DNA of 64,000 nt from Vibrio jasicida CAIM 1864 = LMG 25398 (GTDB lineage: Bacteria > Pseudomonadota > Gammaproteobacteria > Enterobacterales > Vibrionaceae). Below, piece after piece: positions 28,588-36,547 of this stretch. Under the pieces are notes generated by a model. The model was not told the origin of the DNA. It saw only the letters and a program-made list of their open reading frames with translations, and made no database searches. Positions within the stretch are counted from its first letter, which is position 1; each line of letters starts with the position of its first letter. The DNA lies in assembly GCF_000400365.1 (NCBI RefSeq), contig NZ_BAOG01000053.1, positions 272,889-336,888 of the forward strand, read 5' to 3'. Position numbers and translations under genes: made by a program.

Positions 28588-29433
28588 ATGTGTGAATTGC
28601 TCGGCATGAGCGCAAATGTTCCAACCGATATTTGTTTCAGTTTTACTGGATTGATGCAGCGCGGTGGTCGCACTGGACCGCATCGTGATGGCTGGGGAAT
28701 TACTTTCTATGAAGGAAAGGGTTTCCGAACATTCAAAGATCCAAACCCTAGTTGTGATTCTCAGATCGCTGAGTTGGTGCAGAACTACCCGATAAAAAGT
28801 CGTGCGGTGGTTAGCCACATTCGCCAAGCAAACCGAGGCGGAGTGAATTTAGAGAACACGCACCCATTTACGCGTGAGCTGTGGGGACGCTACTGGACTT
28901 TTGCACACAATGGTCAGCTGACTGACTACCAAGATTTGTATACGGGTCGTCACCGTCCGGTGGGAGAAACCGACAGCGAAATGGCTTTCTGTTGGCTGCT
29001 CAAACAGATGGAAGATAAATACCCTGAGCCACCTCAGGATATGGAGTCGGTCTTTACTTATGTTGCTCAGTGTTGCGATAAGTTGAGAGACAAGGGCGTG
29101 TTTAACATGCTGCTCAGTGACGGTGAGTTTGTGATGACTTACTGTACCAACCATCTGTATTGGATTACGCGTCGCGCACCATTTGGCAAAGCGGCCCTAT
29201 TGGATGAAGATGTCGAAATCAACTTCCAAGAAGAGACCACGCCAAATGATGTGGTTTCTGTGATTGCGACTCAACCATTAACTGGCAATGAGGCATGGCA
29301 ACGAATGAAACCGGGTGAGTTTGGTTTATTCCATGTCGGAGAATTGGTGTTGAATAATGCCAAGGCTCTGGAGGATGTCCCCTTTGCAGCGCCGAAGCCG
29401 GGTAACCAAGCACCGACAGAACCGTTGGAGTGA
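28588..29433 (+). CDS. yafJ: Class II glutamine amidotransferase YafJ-like
   Basis: Stand-alone class II (Ntn) glutamine amidotransferase domain. Cys2 right after the initiator Met is the expected catalytic nucleophile (MCELLGMS), and the conserved HIRQANRG, HNGQL and DSE segments form the glutamine pocket. At 281 aa it is a single-domain enzyme without a synthetase partner, like E. coli YafJ. The acceptor is unknown. It follows gmhA by 61 bases, probably in one unit, and a terminator comes after it. Confidence 0.9.
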   Translation: MCELLGMSANVPTDICFSFTGLMQRGGRTGPHRDGWGITFYEGKGFRTFKDPNPSCDSQIAELVQNYPIKSRAVVSHIRQANRGGVNLENTHPFTRELWGRYWTFAHNGQLTDYQDLYTGRHRPVGETDSEMAFCWLLKQMEDKYPEPPQDMESVFTYVAQCCDKLRDKGVFNMLLSDGEFVMTYCTNHLYWITRRAPFGKAALLDEDVEINFQEETTPNDVVSVIATQPLTGNEAWQRMKPGEFGLFHVGELVLNNAKALEDVPFAAPKPGNQAPTEPLE

Positions 29434-29467
29434 TGGTTTTCTCGCAGTAAAACATTTGAATAAAACA

Positions 29468-29494
29468 AAAGGCAGCCTGATGGCTGCCTTTTTA
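29468..29494 (+). terminator. Terminator after yafJ
   Basis: AAAGGCAGCC and GGCTGCCTTT form a 10-bp stem around TGAT, followed by TT. The A-rich left flank could also serve the convergent purN. Confidence 0.85.
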
Positions 29495-29517
29495 CGTTTG
29501 GTGTTTGGAATTAAGAG

Positions 29518-30156
29518 TTACTCGGCGGCGTAGCCGTGAGCTCCTAGCTCAAAACCATCGAGATACGCTTTGCCCTCGGTCATCGACAATCGCCCTTCGA
29601 CTAACCACTTAGTCACCATTGGATAGATGTTGTGCTCTTGCGTTTGTACGCGCGCGGCTAGGGCATCGGTATCGTCGTCTTCAAAGACGGGTACTTTGGC
29701 TTGTAGTACTACAGGGCCGCCGTCTAACTCTTCTGTGACAAAGTGTACGCTGGTGCCGTGTTCTTTATCGCCAGCATCAATAGCGCGCTGGTGGGTGTGT
29801 AGCCCCGGATACTTAGGCAAAAGGGAAGGGTGGATGTTGATCATTTTACCCAGGTAGTGGGAAACAAACGCGCCACTGAGAATACGCATGTAACCTGCAA
29901 GTACAATCACATCCGGTTGGTATTCATCTATTTGTTTCATCAGTTCAGCATCAAAGTCTTCACGGGATTCGAATGCTTTTGGATCGACAAAATGCCCATT
30001 CACATCAAACTGTTTTGCGCGCTCTAAACCATAAGCGTCAGCTTTATTGGAGAACACCGCTGCGACTTGTGCATTTGGCATACTGTCTTCGCAAGCTTCC
30101 AAGATGGCTTGAAGGTTACTGCCGTTACCCGAAATGAGGACCACTATGTTTTTCAT
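29518..30156 (-). CDS. purN: Phosphoribosylglycinamide formyltransferase PurN
   Basis: Third step of purine synthesis: transfers a formyl group from 10-formyl-THF to GAR. The 212-aa protein starts with the nucleotide loop SGNGSNLQAI, and the catalytic Asn-His-Asp set is in HPSLLPKYPG and the later D in the EELDGG stretch. It is downstream of purM on the same strand, as in E. coli, but separated by 143 bases that hold a terminator-shaped hairpin in the opposite orientation. The short C-terminal extension relative to some family members looks ordinary. Confidence 0.96.
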   Translation of the reverse strand: MKNIVVLISGNGSNLQAILEACEDSMPNAQVAAVFSNKADAYGLERAKQFDVNGHFVDPKAFESREDFDAELMKQIDEYQPDVIVLAGYMRILSGAFVSHYLGKMINIHPSLLPKYPGLHTHQRAIDAGDKEHGTSVHFVTEELDGGPVVLQAKVPVFEDDDTDALAARVQTQEHNIYPMVTKWLVEGRLSMTEGKAYLDGFELGAHGYAAE

Positions 30157-30245
30157 GATGTTGAGACTGCCTTGCTATTGTAGGTTTGAAGTGCGTATCC
30201 GCTAAATTACCTACTATTAGAATGGTTTTCGATGTTCCAGATAGC

Positions 30246-30283
30246 AGAATGAGGACATCGCGTCCTCATTCTTTTTATTTTTT
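30246..30283 (+). terminator. Plus-strand terminator-like hairpin between purN and purM
   Basis: AGAATGAGGAC and GTCCTCATTCT form a perfect 11-bp stem around ATCGC, followed on the plus strand by TTTTATTTTTT. Both flanking genes are on the minus strand, where the hairpin is not followed by T residues. It therefore points against purMN transcription and may end an antisense or small RNA. Confidence 0.6.
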
Positions 30284-30299
30284 GAGCTTGATTCGCAAG

Positions 30300-31340
30300 T
30301 TATTGGATTTCAACTTGCTCTTCGTTTGCTTCTGCTTGAGCGACTTCACCAATCACCCATGCGTTTTCGCCTTCTTCTTTAAGAAGAGCAACCGCTGCGT
30401 CTGCTTGGTCTTTTGGAAGTGCAACGACTAGGCCAACACCACAGTTGAACGTACGGTACATCTCGTGTGTTTCAACGTTGCCTTTCTCTTGTAACCATTT
30501 GAAGATGATTGGCCATTCCCAGCTATTACCATCGATAACGGCTTTTGTGCCTTCAGGCAGTACGCGTGGGATGTTTTCCCAGAAACCACCACCCGTGATG
30601 TGAGAAATCGCGTGGATGTCGTGCTTCTCAATCATCTTAAGTGCTGATTTGATGTAAATCTTAGTTGGTTCTAGTAGGTGCTCACCGATAGTACGACCTG
30701 CTAGCTCTTCGTTTTTATCTGCGCCAGAAACTTCTAGGATCTTACGGATAAGAGAGTAACCGTTTGAGTGTGGACCGCTTGAGCCAACAGCGATTAGTGC
30801 GTCGCCTGCTGCCACTTTCGTGCCGTCAATCACGTCTTCTTTTTCTACTACGCCAACACAGAATCCAGCAACGTCGTAGTCTTCGCCTTCGTACATGCCC
30901 GGCATCTCAGCAGTTTCACCACCGATTAGTGCACAGCCTGCTTGAACACAGCCATCAGCAATACCAGAAACCACGTCTGCCGCGGTATCTACGTCTAGCT
31001 TGCCTGTTGCGTAGTAATCTAGGAAGAATAGGGGCTCAGCACCTTGAACGATTAGGTCGTTTACACACATTGCCACTAGGTCAACGCCAATAGTGTCGTG
31101 CTTGTTCATATCCAGCGCTAGGCGAAGTTTTGTACCTACACCGTCAGTACCAGAAACCAGTACAGGTTGTTTGTATTTTGTCGGCAATTCACACAATGCG
31201 CCAAAACCGCCGATACCACCCATCACTTCAGGGCGACGAGTACGCTTAACCGCACCTTTAATACGATCTACAAGCGCGTTGCCTGCATCAATATCTACAC
31301 CAGCGTCTTTATAGCTAAGAGAAGAGTTGTTACCACTCAC
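30300..31340 (-). CDS. purM: Phosphoribosylformylglycinamidine cyclo-ligase PurM
   Basis: Closes the imidazole ring, forming AIR from FGAM with ATP, step five of purine synthesis. The 346-aa length is normal (345 in E. coli). DGVGTKLRLA and GGETAEMPGMY are the ATP-binding signatures. Promoted from the left-facing side of the purM-upp divergent region, where a PurR box is found, it should be repressed when hypoxanthine or guanine is available. purN follows downstream. Confidence 0.97.
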   Translation of the reverse strand: MSGNNSSLSYKDAGVDIDAGNALVDRIKGAVKRTRRPEVMGGIGGFGALCELPTKYKQPVLVSGTDGVGTKLRLALDMNKHDTIGVDLVAMCVNDLIVQGAEPLFFLDYYATGKLDVDTAADVVSGIADGCVQAGCALIGGETAEMPGMYEGEDYDVAGFCVGVVEKEDVIDGTKVAAGDALIAVGSSGPHSNGYSLIRKILEVSGADKNEELAGRTIGEHLLEPTKIYIKSALKMIEKHDIHAISHITGGGFWENIPRVLPEGTKAVIDGNSWEWPIIFKWLQEKGNVETHEMYRTFNCGVGLVVALPKDQADAAVALLKEEGENAWVIGEVAQAEANEEQVEIQ

Positions 31341-31406
31341 AGGGAAGTCCTCGGTTTTTAAGTTGGATATGAAAACGGCGCTATTCTACCAGTGGTTAAA
31401 TACAGA

Positions 31407-31422
31407 TAGCAAACGTTTGCGT
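31407..31422. promoter_or_regulatory. PurR operator of purM
   Basis: TAGCAAACGTTTGCGT matches the PurR consensus ACGCAAACGTTTNCNT at nearly all positions, with the perfect core GCAAACGTTTGC. It lies 66 bases upstream of the purM start, in the divergent purM/upp region. Confidence 0.85.
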
Positions 31423-31519
31423 CGGTTTTTTTCTTTAGTGATCTATCCTGATATCCCTGCAAAAATCATGTATAATCTGAAGGTTTGTTTAAATATTGCC
31501 AATAAAGCCGGAGATGGAA

Positions 31520-32146
31520 ATGAAAGTTGTTGAAGTTAAACACCCTCTAGTGAAACACAAAATCGGTCTAATGCGAGAAGGTGACATCAGCACGAAGCGT
31601 TTTCGTGAGTTAGCGACAGAAGTCGGTAGCCTACTTACTTACGAAGCGACTGCAGACTTTGAAACAGAGAAAGTAACCATTGAAGGTTGGAATGGTCCTG
31701 TAGAAGTTGACCAAATCAAGGGTAAGAAAGTAACAGTAGTGCCAATCCTGCGTGCAGGTCTAGGTATGATGGACGGCGTTCTTGAGCACATGCCAAGCGC
31801 ACGTATCAGTGTTGTAGGTATCTACCGTGATGAAGAAACACTTGAGCCAGTGCCATACTTCAACAAGCTTGCTTCTAACATCGATGAGCGTATTGCTCTA
31901 GTTGTTGACCCAATGCTTGCAACAGGTGGTTCTATGATCGCAACAATCGATCTTCTAAAAGAGAAAGGTTGTCAGGCAATCAAGATTCTTGTTCTTGTAG
32001 CGGCTCCTGAAGGTATCGAAGCACTAGAAAAAGCGCACCCAGATGTTGAGCTATACACAGCGGCAATCGATGAGAAGCTAAACGACAAAGGTTACATTGT
32101 TCCTGGTCTTGGTGATGCAGGTGACAAGATCTTCGGTACTCAATAA
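31520..32146 (+). CDS. upp: Uracil phosphoribosyltransferase
   Basis: Salvages uracil: uracil plus PRPP gives UMP. ATG 31520 gives 208 aa, the exact family length, and is preceded by CCGGAG six bases upstream; the ATG at 31514 overlaps that site and is unlikely. The PRPP loop is DPMLATGGS, and the conserved C-terminal GDAGDKIFGT closes the uracil pocket. It is convergent with uraA, the uracil permease, with a shared bidirectional terminator, while in E. coli the two genes form one operon. Confidence 0.97.
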   Translation: MKVVEVKHPLVKHKIGLMREGDISTKRFRELATEVGSLLTYEATADFETEKVTIEGWNGPVEVDQIKGKKVTVVPILRAGLGMMDGVLEHMPSARISVVGIYRDEETLEPVPYFNKLASNIDERIALVVDPMLATGGSMIATIDLLKEKGCQAIKILVLVAAPEGIEALEKAHPDVELYTAAIDEKLNDKGYIVPGLGDAGDKIFGTQ

Positions 32147-32177
32147 GCATTATTGCTTTACTGAATTTCAAAAAAAT

Positions 32178-32206
32178 AAAGGCTTGGTGAAAACCAAGCC
32201 TTTTTT
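32178..32206. terminator. Bidirectional terminator upp/uraA
   Basis: AAAGGCTTGGT and ACCAAGCCTTT form an 11-bp stem around GAAA, with an A run on the left and T run on the right. Confidence 0.85.
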
Positions 32207-32276
32207 GTCTCTGCTATTTAGAAGCGAGCTACGAGATCAGGAAGGGCGATTTAAATCAATCAAGCCGCCACCATAC

Positions 32277-33530
32277 TTACTTCGCGTTGTCTTCTTCCAT
32301 CTGTGCATTATCTACCACGTGGTTTTCACCAAGGTCGTGTGGTAGCACTAGGTTAAGAATGATTGCAACGATACCACATAGGCTTACACCTTGTAGGCTG
32401 AACTCGCCAATACCGAAAGCCATGCCGCCGATACCAAATACTAGGGTTACCGCTACAATCACTAGGTTACGTGATTTGTGCAGGTCAACGTTGTTCTTAA
32501 TCAGTGTGTTTAGACCAACGGTTGCGATAGAACCAAACAGTAGAATCATGATACCGCCCATTACTGGAACTGGAATGGTTTGTAGAATCGCACCTAGCTT
32601 ACCTACCAGCGCAAGTACGATGGCAGTAACCGCTGCCCATGTCATGATTACAGGGTTGAACGCTTTCGTTAGCATTACCGCTCCTGTTACTTCGCTGTAC
32701 GTGGTATTTGGTGGTGCGCCAACCATAGAAGCTGCAATTGTTGCCACCCCGTCACCGGCGATAGTGCGGTGCAGGCCTGGTTTCTTCAGGTAGTTTTTGC
32801 CCGTTACGTTTGAGATAGCAAGCATGTCACCCACGTGTTCAACCGCCGGGGCAATCGCTACTGGGATCATGAACAAGATGGCGTTGATGTTGAACTCTGG
32901 TGCAGTGAAGTTTGGCATTGCAAGCCAAGCTGCTTGAGCAACCGGTGTGAAATCAACCACGCCGTAGAACAGGGATACTGTGTAGCCTGCCAAAATACCG
33001 CCGACGATAGGAACCAACTTTAGGAAGCCTTTCGCGAACACGCTTAGTGTAATAGTCGTTAAAAGTGATACCGCTGAGATGATCACCGCCGCATCGCCAT
33101 TCACTAATTGAATCGCGCCGTCTCCCGATTTACCTACTGCCATGTTGACCGCGGTAGGAGCGAGGCCAAGTCCTATCACCATGATCACTGGGCCGACAAC
33201 CACAGGTGGCAGAATTTTATGAATAAAGCCAACGCCGCGTACTTTGATCATCGCACCAAGACCAACGTACACTAAACCAGCAGCCATCAAGCCACCCATG
33301 GTTGCACCGATACCCCAAGTTTGGATACCGAACATAATAGGAGCAATAAACGCAAAAGAAGAGGCAAGGAAGATAGGGACAGAACGTTTAGTAATCAGTT
33401 GGAAAAGAAGAGTACCGACACCAGCACCAAACAGAGCAACGTTTGGGTCTAGGCCAGTAAGAAGTGGTACCAGCACGAGAGCACCAAAAGCGACAAAGAG
33501 CATCTGAGCGCCTTGTAACGCGTTTTTCAT
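32277..33530 (-). CDS. uraA: Uracil permease
   Basis: Inner-membrane uracil:proton symporter of the NCS2 family. The 417-aa chain shows the 14-helix pattern of UraA. Conserved NCS2 features include the Glu and His in AIAPAVEHVGDML (the substrate site) and the NTTYSEVTGAV stretch (second substrate-binding segment). It is slightly shorter than E. coli UraA (429 aa), mainly at the ends. It faces upp, which uses the imported uracil. Confidence 0.95.
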   Translation of the reverse strand: MKNALQGAQMLFVAFGALVLVPLLTGLDPNVALFGAGVGTLLFQLITKRSVPIFLASSFAFIAPIMFGIQTWGIGATMGGLMAAGLVYVGLGAMIKVRGVGFIHKILPPVVVGPVIMVIGLGLAPTAVNMAVGKSGDGAIQLVNGDAAVIISAVSLLTTITLSVFAKGFLKLVPIVGGILAGYTVSLFYGVVDFTPVAQAAWLAMPNFTAPEFNINAILFMIPVAIAPAVEHVGDMLAISNVTGKNYLKKPGLHRTIAGDGVATIAASMVGAPPNTTYSEVTGAVMLTKAFNPVIMTWAAVTAIVLALVGKLGAILQTIPVPVMGGIMILLFGSIATVGLNTLIKNNVDLHKSRNLVIVAVTLVFGIGGMAFGIGEFSLQGVSLCGIVAIILNLVLPHDLGENHVVDNAQMEEDNAK

Positions 33531-33756
33531 AATTATTTCCTATTCAGAGATACGCAGACAAATCCGGCGAATATTATCATCTGGCAATCGATTGCAATGT
33601 TGCCTAGATCAAACTTTTGTATGGATTTATAACAGAGACGAATAGTTTGTTTTCATGGTGGGTTTTAACTTGGTCAGAATACAGACAATTCACTCAGTAC
33701 TCTTCTTGCTCACCGTTTGATAGTTGCTTATGATGCGTGTTCTTGTACAGAGGATT

Positions 33757-35064
33757 ATGAAAACTATGCGCTATTTAGCTCTCTTATTGATAGGTTGGTT
33801 GTCTCTGCCAGTTTATGCATTAACTCAGGTGGATATCTATCGTGCCGAAGTGGCGATCGACAGTGAGCAAAAAGACGGCGAAGAACTCGCCCGTCAACAA
33901 GGTATGCAAGATGTGATTGTGCGTGCAACAGGCAGCGAATCTTCCCTTAGCAACCCAGTAATTAAGAAAGCAGTGGGTTCAAGTTCTCGCTATATTTCTC
34001 AACTTGGTTACGGCCAACTTGATGGTCAAAGCAGTTTGAAGATGCTGTTCAATAGTGGCCAAATCCGTTCATTGTTGACGCAAGCACAGTTGCCAACGTG
34101 GTCAGCAAGTCGTGCCAACATTCTTGTTTGGTTAGTGGAAGAACAAGGTTACGACCGTACTATCACTTGGGAGCATTCTGATTCTTCAAGTGTTGCAGCG
34201 TTGCGTGATGCGGCACAGTCACGAGGTTTACCTATCACGATGCCTGTGGGTGACTTTGATGATGTTACCGGTGTGAACGTGTCTGATCTGTGGGGCGGCT
34301 TTGTTGACCCAATCAGCCAAGCAAGCCAACGTTACCCTGTGGATGCCGTTTTGGTTGTACGCGTACAAGGTGACAAGATCCGTTGGACTTTGTATGACCA
34401 AGCGCCAACACAATTGTCTGAGTCTAAGCAATCGCCACGTAGTGGCTCTGCCTCTGGTGCGAATGCGATTCCGGCGATGATTGGTGGTATCGCTGATTAT
34501 TATGCGAAGAAAAGCGCGGTTGTTGTCTCGAGCAAATCTTCAGAAGAGATCGATGTAAAAGTGGTTGATGTTGAATCAGCAATGGATTTCTTCAACCTAG
34601 AGGATTCCCTAACTAAGCTAAACTCAGTGGCGAGCACCGAGATCAAGCGTGTACAAGGCAATGCTGTGACATTGACTATTCACCTCCTTGCTTCTCAACA
34701 AGCGTTTGAACAAGAAGCTTCCTCTATTCGTCCATTGGAAGTCACCGAAGATCCAATGGCGGGTTTAGAACCGGCGGCGGTACAACTTCCAGAAGCGCCT
34801 GCGCAACCAGCGCAACTTCCTGCTGATACAGAGCAAGGCCAAGCTACAGAGAGTGGTGCTGTGGTTCAAGAGTTGACGGCAGAGCAGAGCGCAGTAGAAG
34901 CGAAACAGCCTGTTGTTGCTCAGCCAGCTCCAGAGCAATATGACCTTATTTACAAGTGGAAAGCTCCGGTTCGTGCACAAGTTGAGCCAGAGCTGGATGC
35001 GGATTCTGAAATTGCGCCTGTGCTAGAAAAAGATACGGTAGAAAATCCAGAAGATGTTGGTTAA
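33757..35064 (+). CDS. DUF2066 domain protein, exported
   Basis: Conserved protein of unknown function with a signal peptide ending near PVYA and a DUF2066 domain over about residues 25-270 (VDIYRAEVAIDSEQ, ARQQGMQDVIVRATG). The C-terminal third is Pro/Gln/Glu-rich and low in complexity. I chose ATG 33757, which follows AGAGG and starts directly before the hydrophobic core; upstream starts at 33724-33733 add residues without support. It gives 435 aa. Its role is not known. Confidence 0.8.
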   Translation: MKTMRYLALLLIGWLSLPVYALTQVDIYRAEVAIDSEQKDGEELARQQGMQDVIVRATGSESSLSNPVIKKAVGSSSRYISQLGYGQLDGQSSLKMLFNSGQIRSLLTQAQLPTWSASRANILVWLVEEQGYDRTITWEHSDSSSVAALRDAAQSRGLPITMPVGDFDDVTGVNVSDLWGGFVDPISQASQRYPVDAVLVVRVQGDKIRWTLYDQAPTQLSESKQSPRSGSASGANAIPAMIGGIADYYAKKSAVVVSSKSSEEIDVKVVDVESAMDFFNLEDSLTKLNSVASTEIKRVQGNAVTLTIHLLASQQAFEQEASSIRPLEVTEDPMAGLEPAAVQLPEAPAQPAQLPADTEQGQATESGAVVQELTAEQSAVEAKQPVVAQPAPEQYDLIYKWKAPVRAQVEPELDADSEIAPVLEKDTVENPEDVG

Positions 35065-35095
35065 TCGACGGTCTTGATTGGGGTTTCAAACAAAT

Positions 35096-35126
35096 AAAAA
35101 GAGTCGCCTAGTGCGACTCTTTTTTT
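35096..35126. terminator. Bidirectional terminator between DUF2066 and DUF2069 genes
   Basis: AAAAAGAGTCGC and GCGACTCTTTTT form a perfect 12-bp stem around CTAGT. The genes on either side are convergent. Confidence 0.9.
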
Positions 35127-35146
35127 GATTTTGAAACTTCACGAGA

Positions 35147-35587
35147 CTACTTGTTGAATTTGGCTTTCTCTTCCTTTTCAACTTGAGAAAGGCGTTTCAA
35201 TTTCAACCCTAGCTCTTTACCTCTCGCTCGTGCAAACAAGATGTTACCCAAGAAGCCCAGTGAGGTGAGTAGTAACTCGACAACGGCAAGCCAGCGTTCA
35301 CCATCATCGACGTATAAAATGGTCAAACCGTGTAAGAAGTACAGCATCAGCACAAAGTTTGCCCACGCGTGGGTGTATGGCTTACCCGCTAAAATTCCCG
35401 GTAATGGGAGCAGTAACGGAACACACCAAGCAATGGCTAATGTGGTACTGCTCAGGTGTGGGTGAGGCGATAAGGCCAGTTGCCAAATGGCGACCCAAGC
35501 CAGTAGCGCTAAATTGCCAAACAGCGCCATATAACGATAGGTTTGAGTTTGCTTGCTGAGAGGTGGTTGGTCGATAGAGTCAGTCAT
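35147..35587 (-). CDS. DUF2069 family inner-membrane protein
   Basis: Small membrane protein of 146 aa from ATG 35587 with four hydrophobic segments (about residues 20-125) and a basic cytoplasmic tail (ARGKELGLKLKRLSQVEKEE). This matches DUF2069, a family of unknown function. The open frame extends further upstream in phase but only as a shadow of the wrbA-like gene. It follows that gene on the same strand by 20 bases, probably in one operon with the ArsC-like gene. Confidence 0.8.
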   Translation of the reverse strand: MTDSIDQPPLSKQTQTYRYMALFGNLALLAWVAIWQLALSPHPHLSSTTLAIAWCVPLLLPLPGILAGKPYTHAWANFVLMLYFLHGLTILYVDDGERWLAVVELLLTSLGFLGNILFARARGKELGLKLKRLSQVEKEEKAKFNK

Positions 35588-35607
35588 CGATTTACTTATC
35601 CTTGAGC

Positions 35608-36180
35608 TTACTGACTGCCTTTCAGCTTTTGTGCTGTCGCTGCCAGTCGTTTTCCTAATTGCTGTGCGAGACGAATCTCTTCTGCCGTAAGACTTGGTTC
35701 TTGTCCTACACTGCTTGCGCCATATGGTGTGCCACCTGATTGGGTGGTGTGCAGTTCTGGCTCTGAATAGGGGATTCCCAACACCATCATGCCGTGATGC
35801 AGCAGTGGTGTCATCATGCTCTGTAACGTGGTTTCTTGGCCACCATGCATAGAAGATGATGAGGTAAACACACAAGCAGGTTTATCGATAAGGTCACCGT
35901 TTACCCACAAAGGTGTGGTTTGATCCCAAAAGTGTTTGAGTGGTGCGGCCATGTTGCCAAACCAAACTGGGCTGCCAAACGCAAGACCGTCGCACTTTTT
36001 CAACTCTTCTAGAGTAACAATTGGATCAGAAGGAGGCTGTGAGTGAGGTGACAATTCTTCAACTGTACGCAAAATCGCTTCACAATGAGGAGTCGACTCG
36101 ACTCCTCTTGCTATCTGTCTTGCCAGCTGTTTTGTAGAGCCATGACGGCTGAAATACAAAATAAGAACCTGGCAATCCAT
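35608..36180 (-). CDS. wrbA: WrbA-like NAD(P)H:quinone oxidoreductase
   Basis: Flavodoxin-fold protein of 190 aa. The FMN phosphate loop is SRHGSTKQLA (residues 10-19), and the SPVWFGNMAAPLKHFWD and SSSSMHGGQETTL stretches are the typical WrbA FMN-contacting segments. WrbA reduces quinones by two electrons with NAD(P)H, limiting radical formation. It follows the ArsC-family gene directly (stop and start adjacent), which suggests a shared redox-related transcript. The exact subtype (WrbA versus another NQO) is inferred. Confidence 0.9.
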   Translation of the reverse strand: MDCQVLILYFSRHGSTKQLARQIARGVESTPHCEAILRTVEELSPHSQPPSDPIVTLEELKKCDGLAFGSPVWFGNMAAPLKHFWDQTTPLWVNGDLIDKPACVFTSSSSMHGGQETTLQSMMTPLLHHGMMVLGIPYSEPELHTTQSGGTPYGASSVGQEPSLTAEEIRLAQQLGKRLAATAQKLKGSQ

Positions 36181-36531
36181 TTATAGAATGTCCAATACTT
36201 GCTCTGGCGGGCGACCAATTTTTGCTTTGCCGTTTGCAACAACAACAGGGCGCTCAAAAAGCTTTGGATTTTTTTCCATTGCTTCGAACAGTTGCTCGTC
36301 TGTCACTGACGCTTCACCGAGAGCAAGCTCTTTGTAGATGTCTTCTTTTGTACGCATCATTTCGCGAACTGAAGAGAACCCAAGTTGAGTGTAAAGTGCT
36401 TTGAGTTGCTCCACGTTAAGCGGTGTATCTAGGTACTTAACCACTTCGGGTGTCACACCATTTTGCTCTAGCAGTTCCAGTGTTTGACGGCTCTTTGAGC
36501 AACGAGGATTGTGATAAATCACGACTGACAT
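36181..36531 (-). CDS. ArsC family reductase (glutaredoxin-type arsenate reductase), YfgD-like
   Basis: Thioredoxin-fold protein of 116 aa. Catalytic Cys is in YHNPRCSKSR near the N-terminus, and the arginine set expected for oxyanion binding is present (RPVVV, GRPPEQ), so arsenate reduction with glutathione and glutaredoxin is plausible. E. coli YfgD is likewise next to bepA. ATG 36531 has GGAGA six bases upstream and is preferred to ATG 36543. No arsenic transport genes are near, so the physiological substrate may be different. A second ArsC-fold gene (yffB) is at 52.6 kb. Confidence 0.88.
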   Translation of the reverse strand: MSVVIYHNPRCSKSRQTLELLEQNGVTPEVVKYLDTPLNVEQLKALYTQLGFSSVREMMRTKEDIYKELALGEASVTDEQLFEAMEKNPKLFERPVVVANGKAKIGRPPEQVLDIL

Positions 36532-36547
36532 GGTTTTCTCCATTTCG

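Noticed and set aside
34740..35060. Short repeat array in the DUF2066 tail
   Set aside because: The Pro/Gln/Glu-rich region is low in complexity but has no regular unit.
35588..35875. Extended start of the DUF2069 protein
   Set aside because: The added 96 codons are the wrbA-like gene read in another frame.
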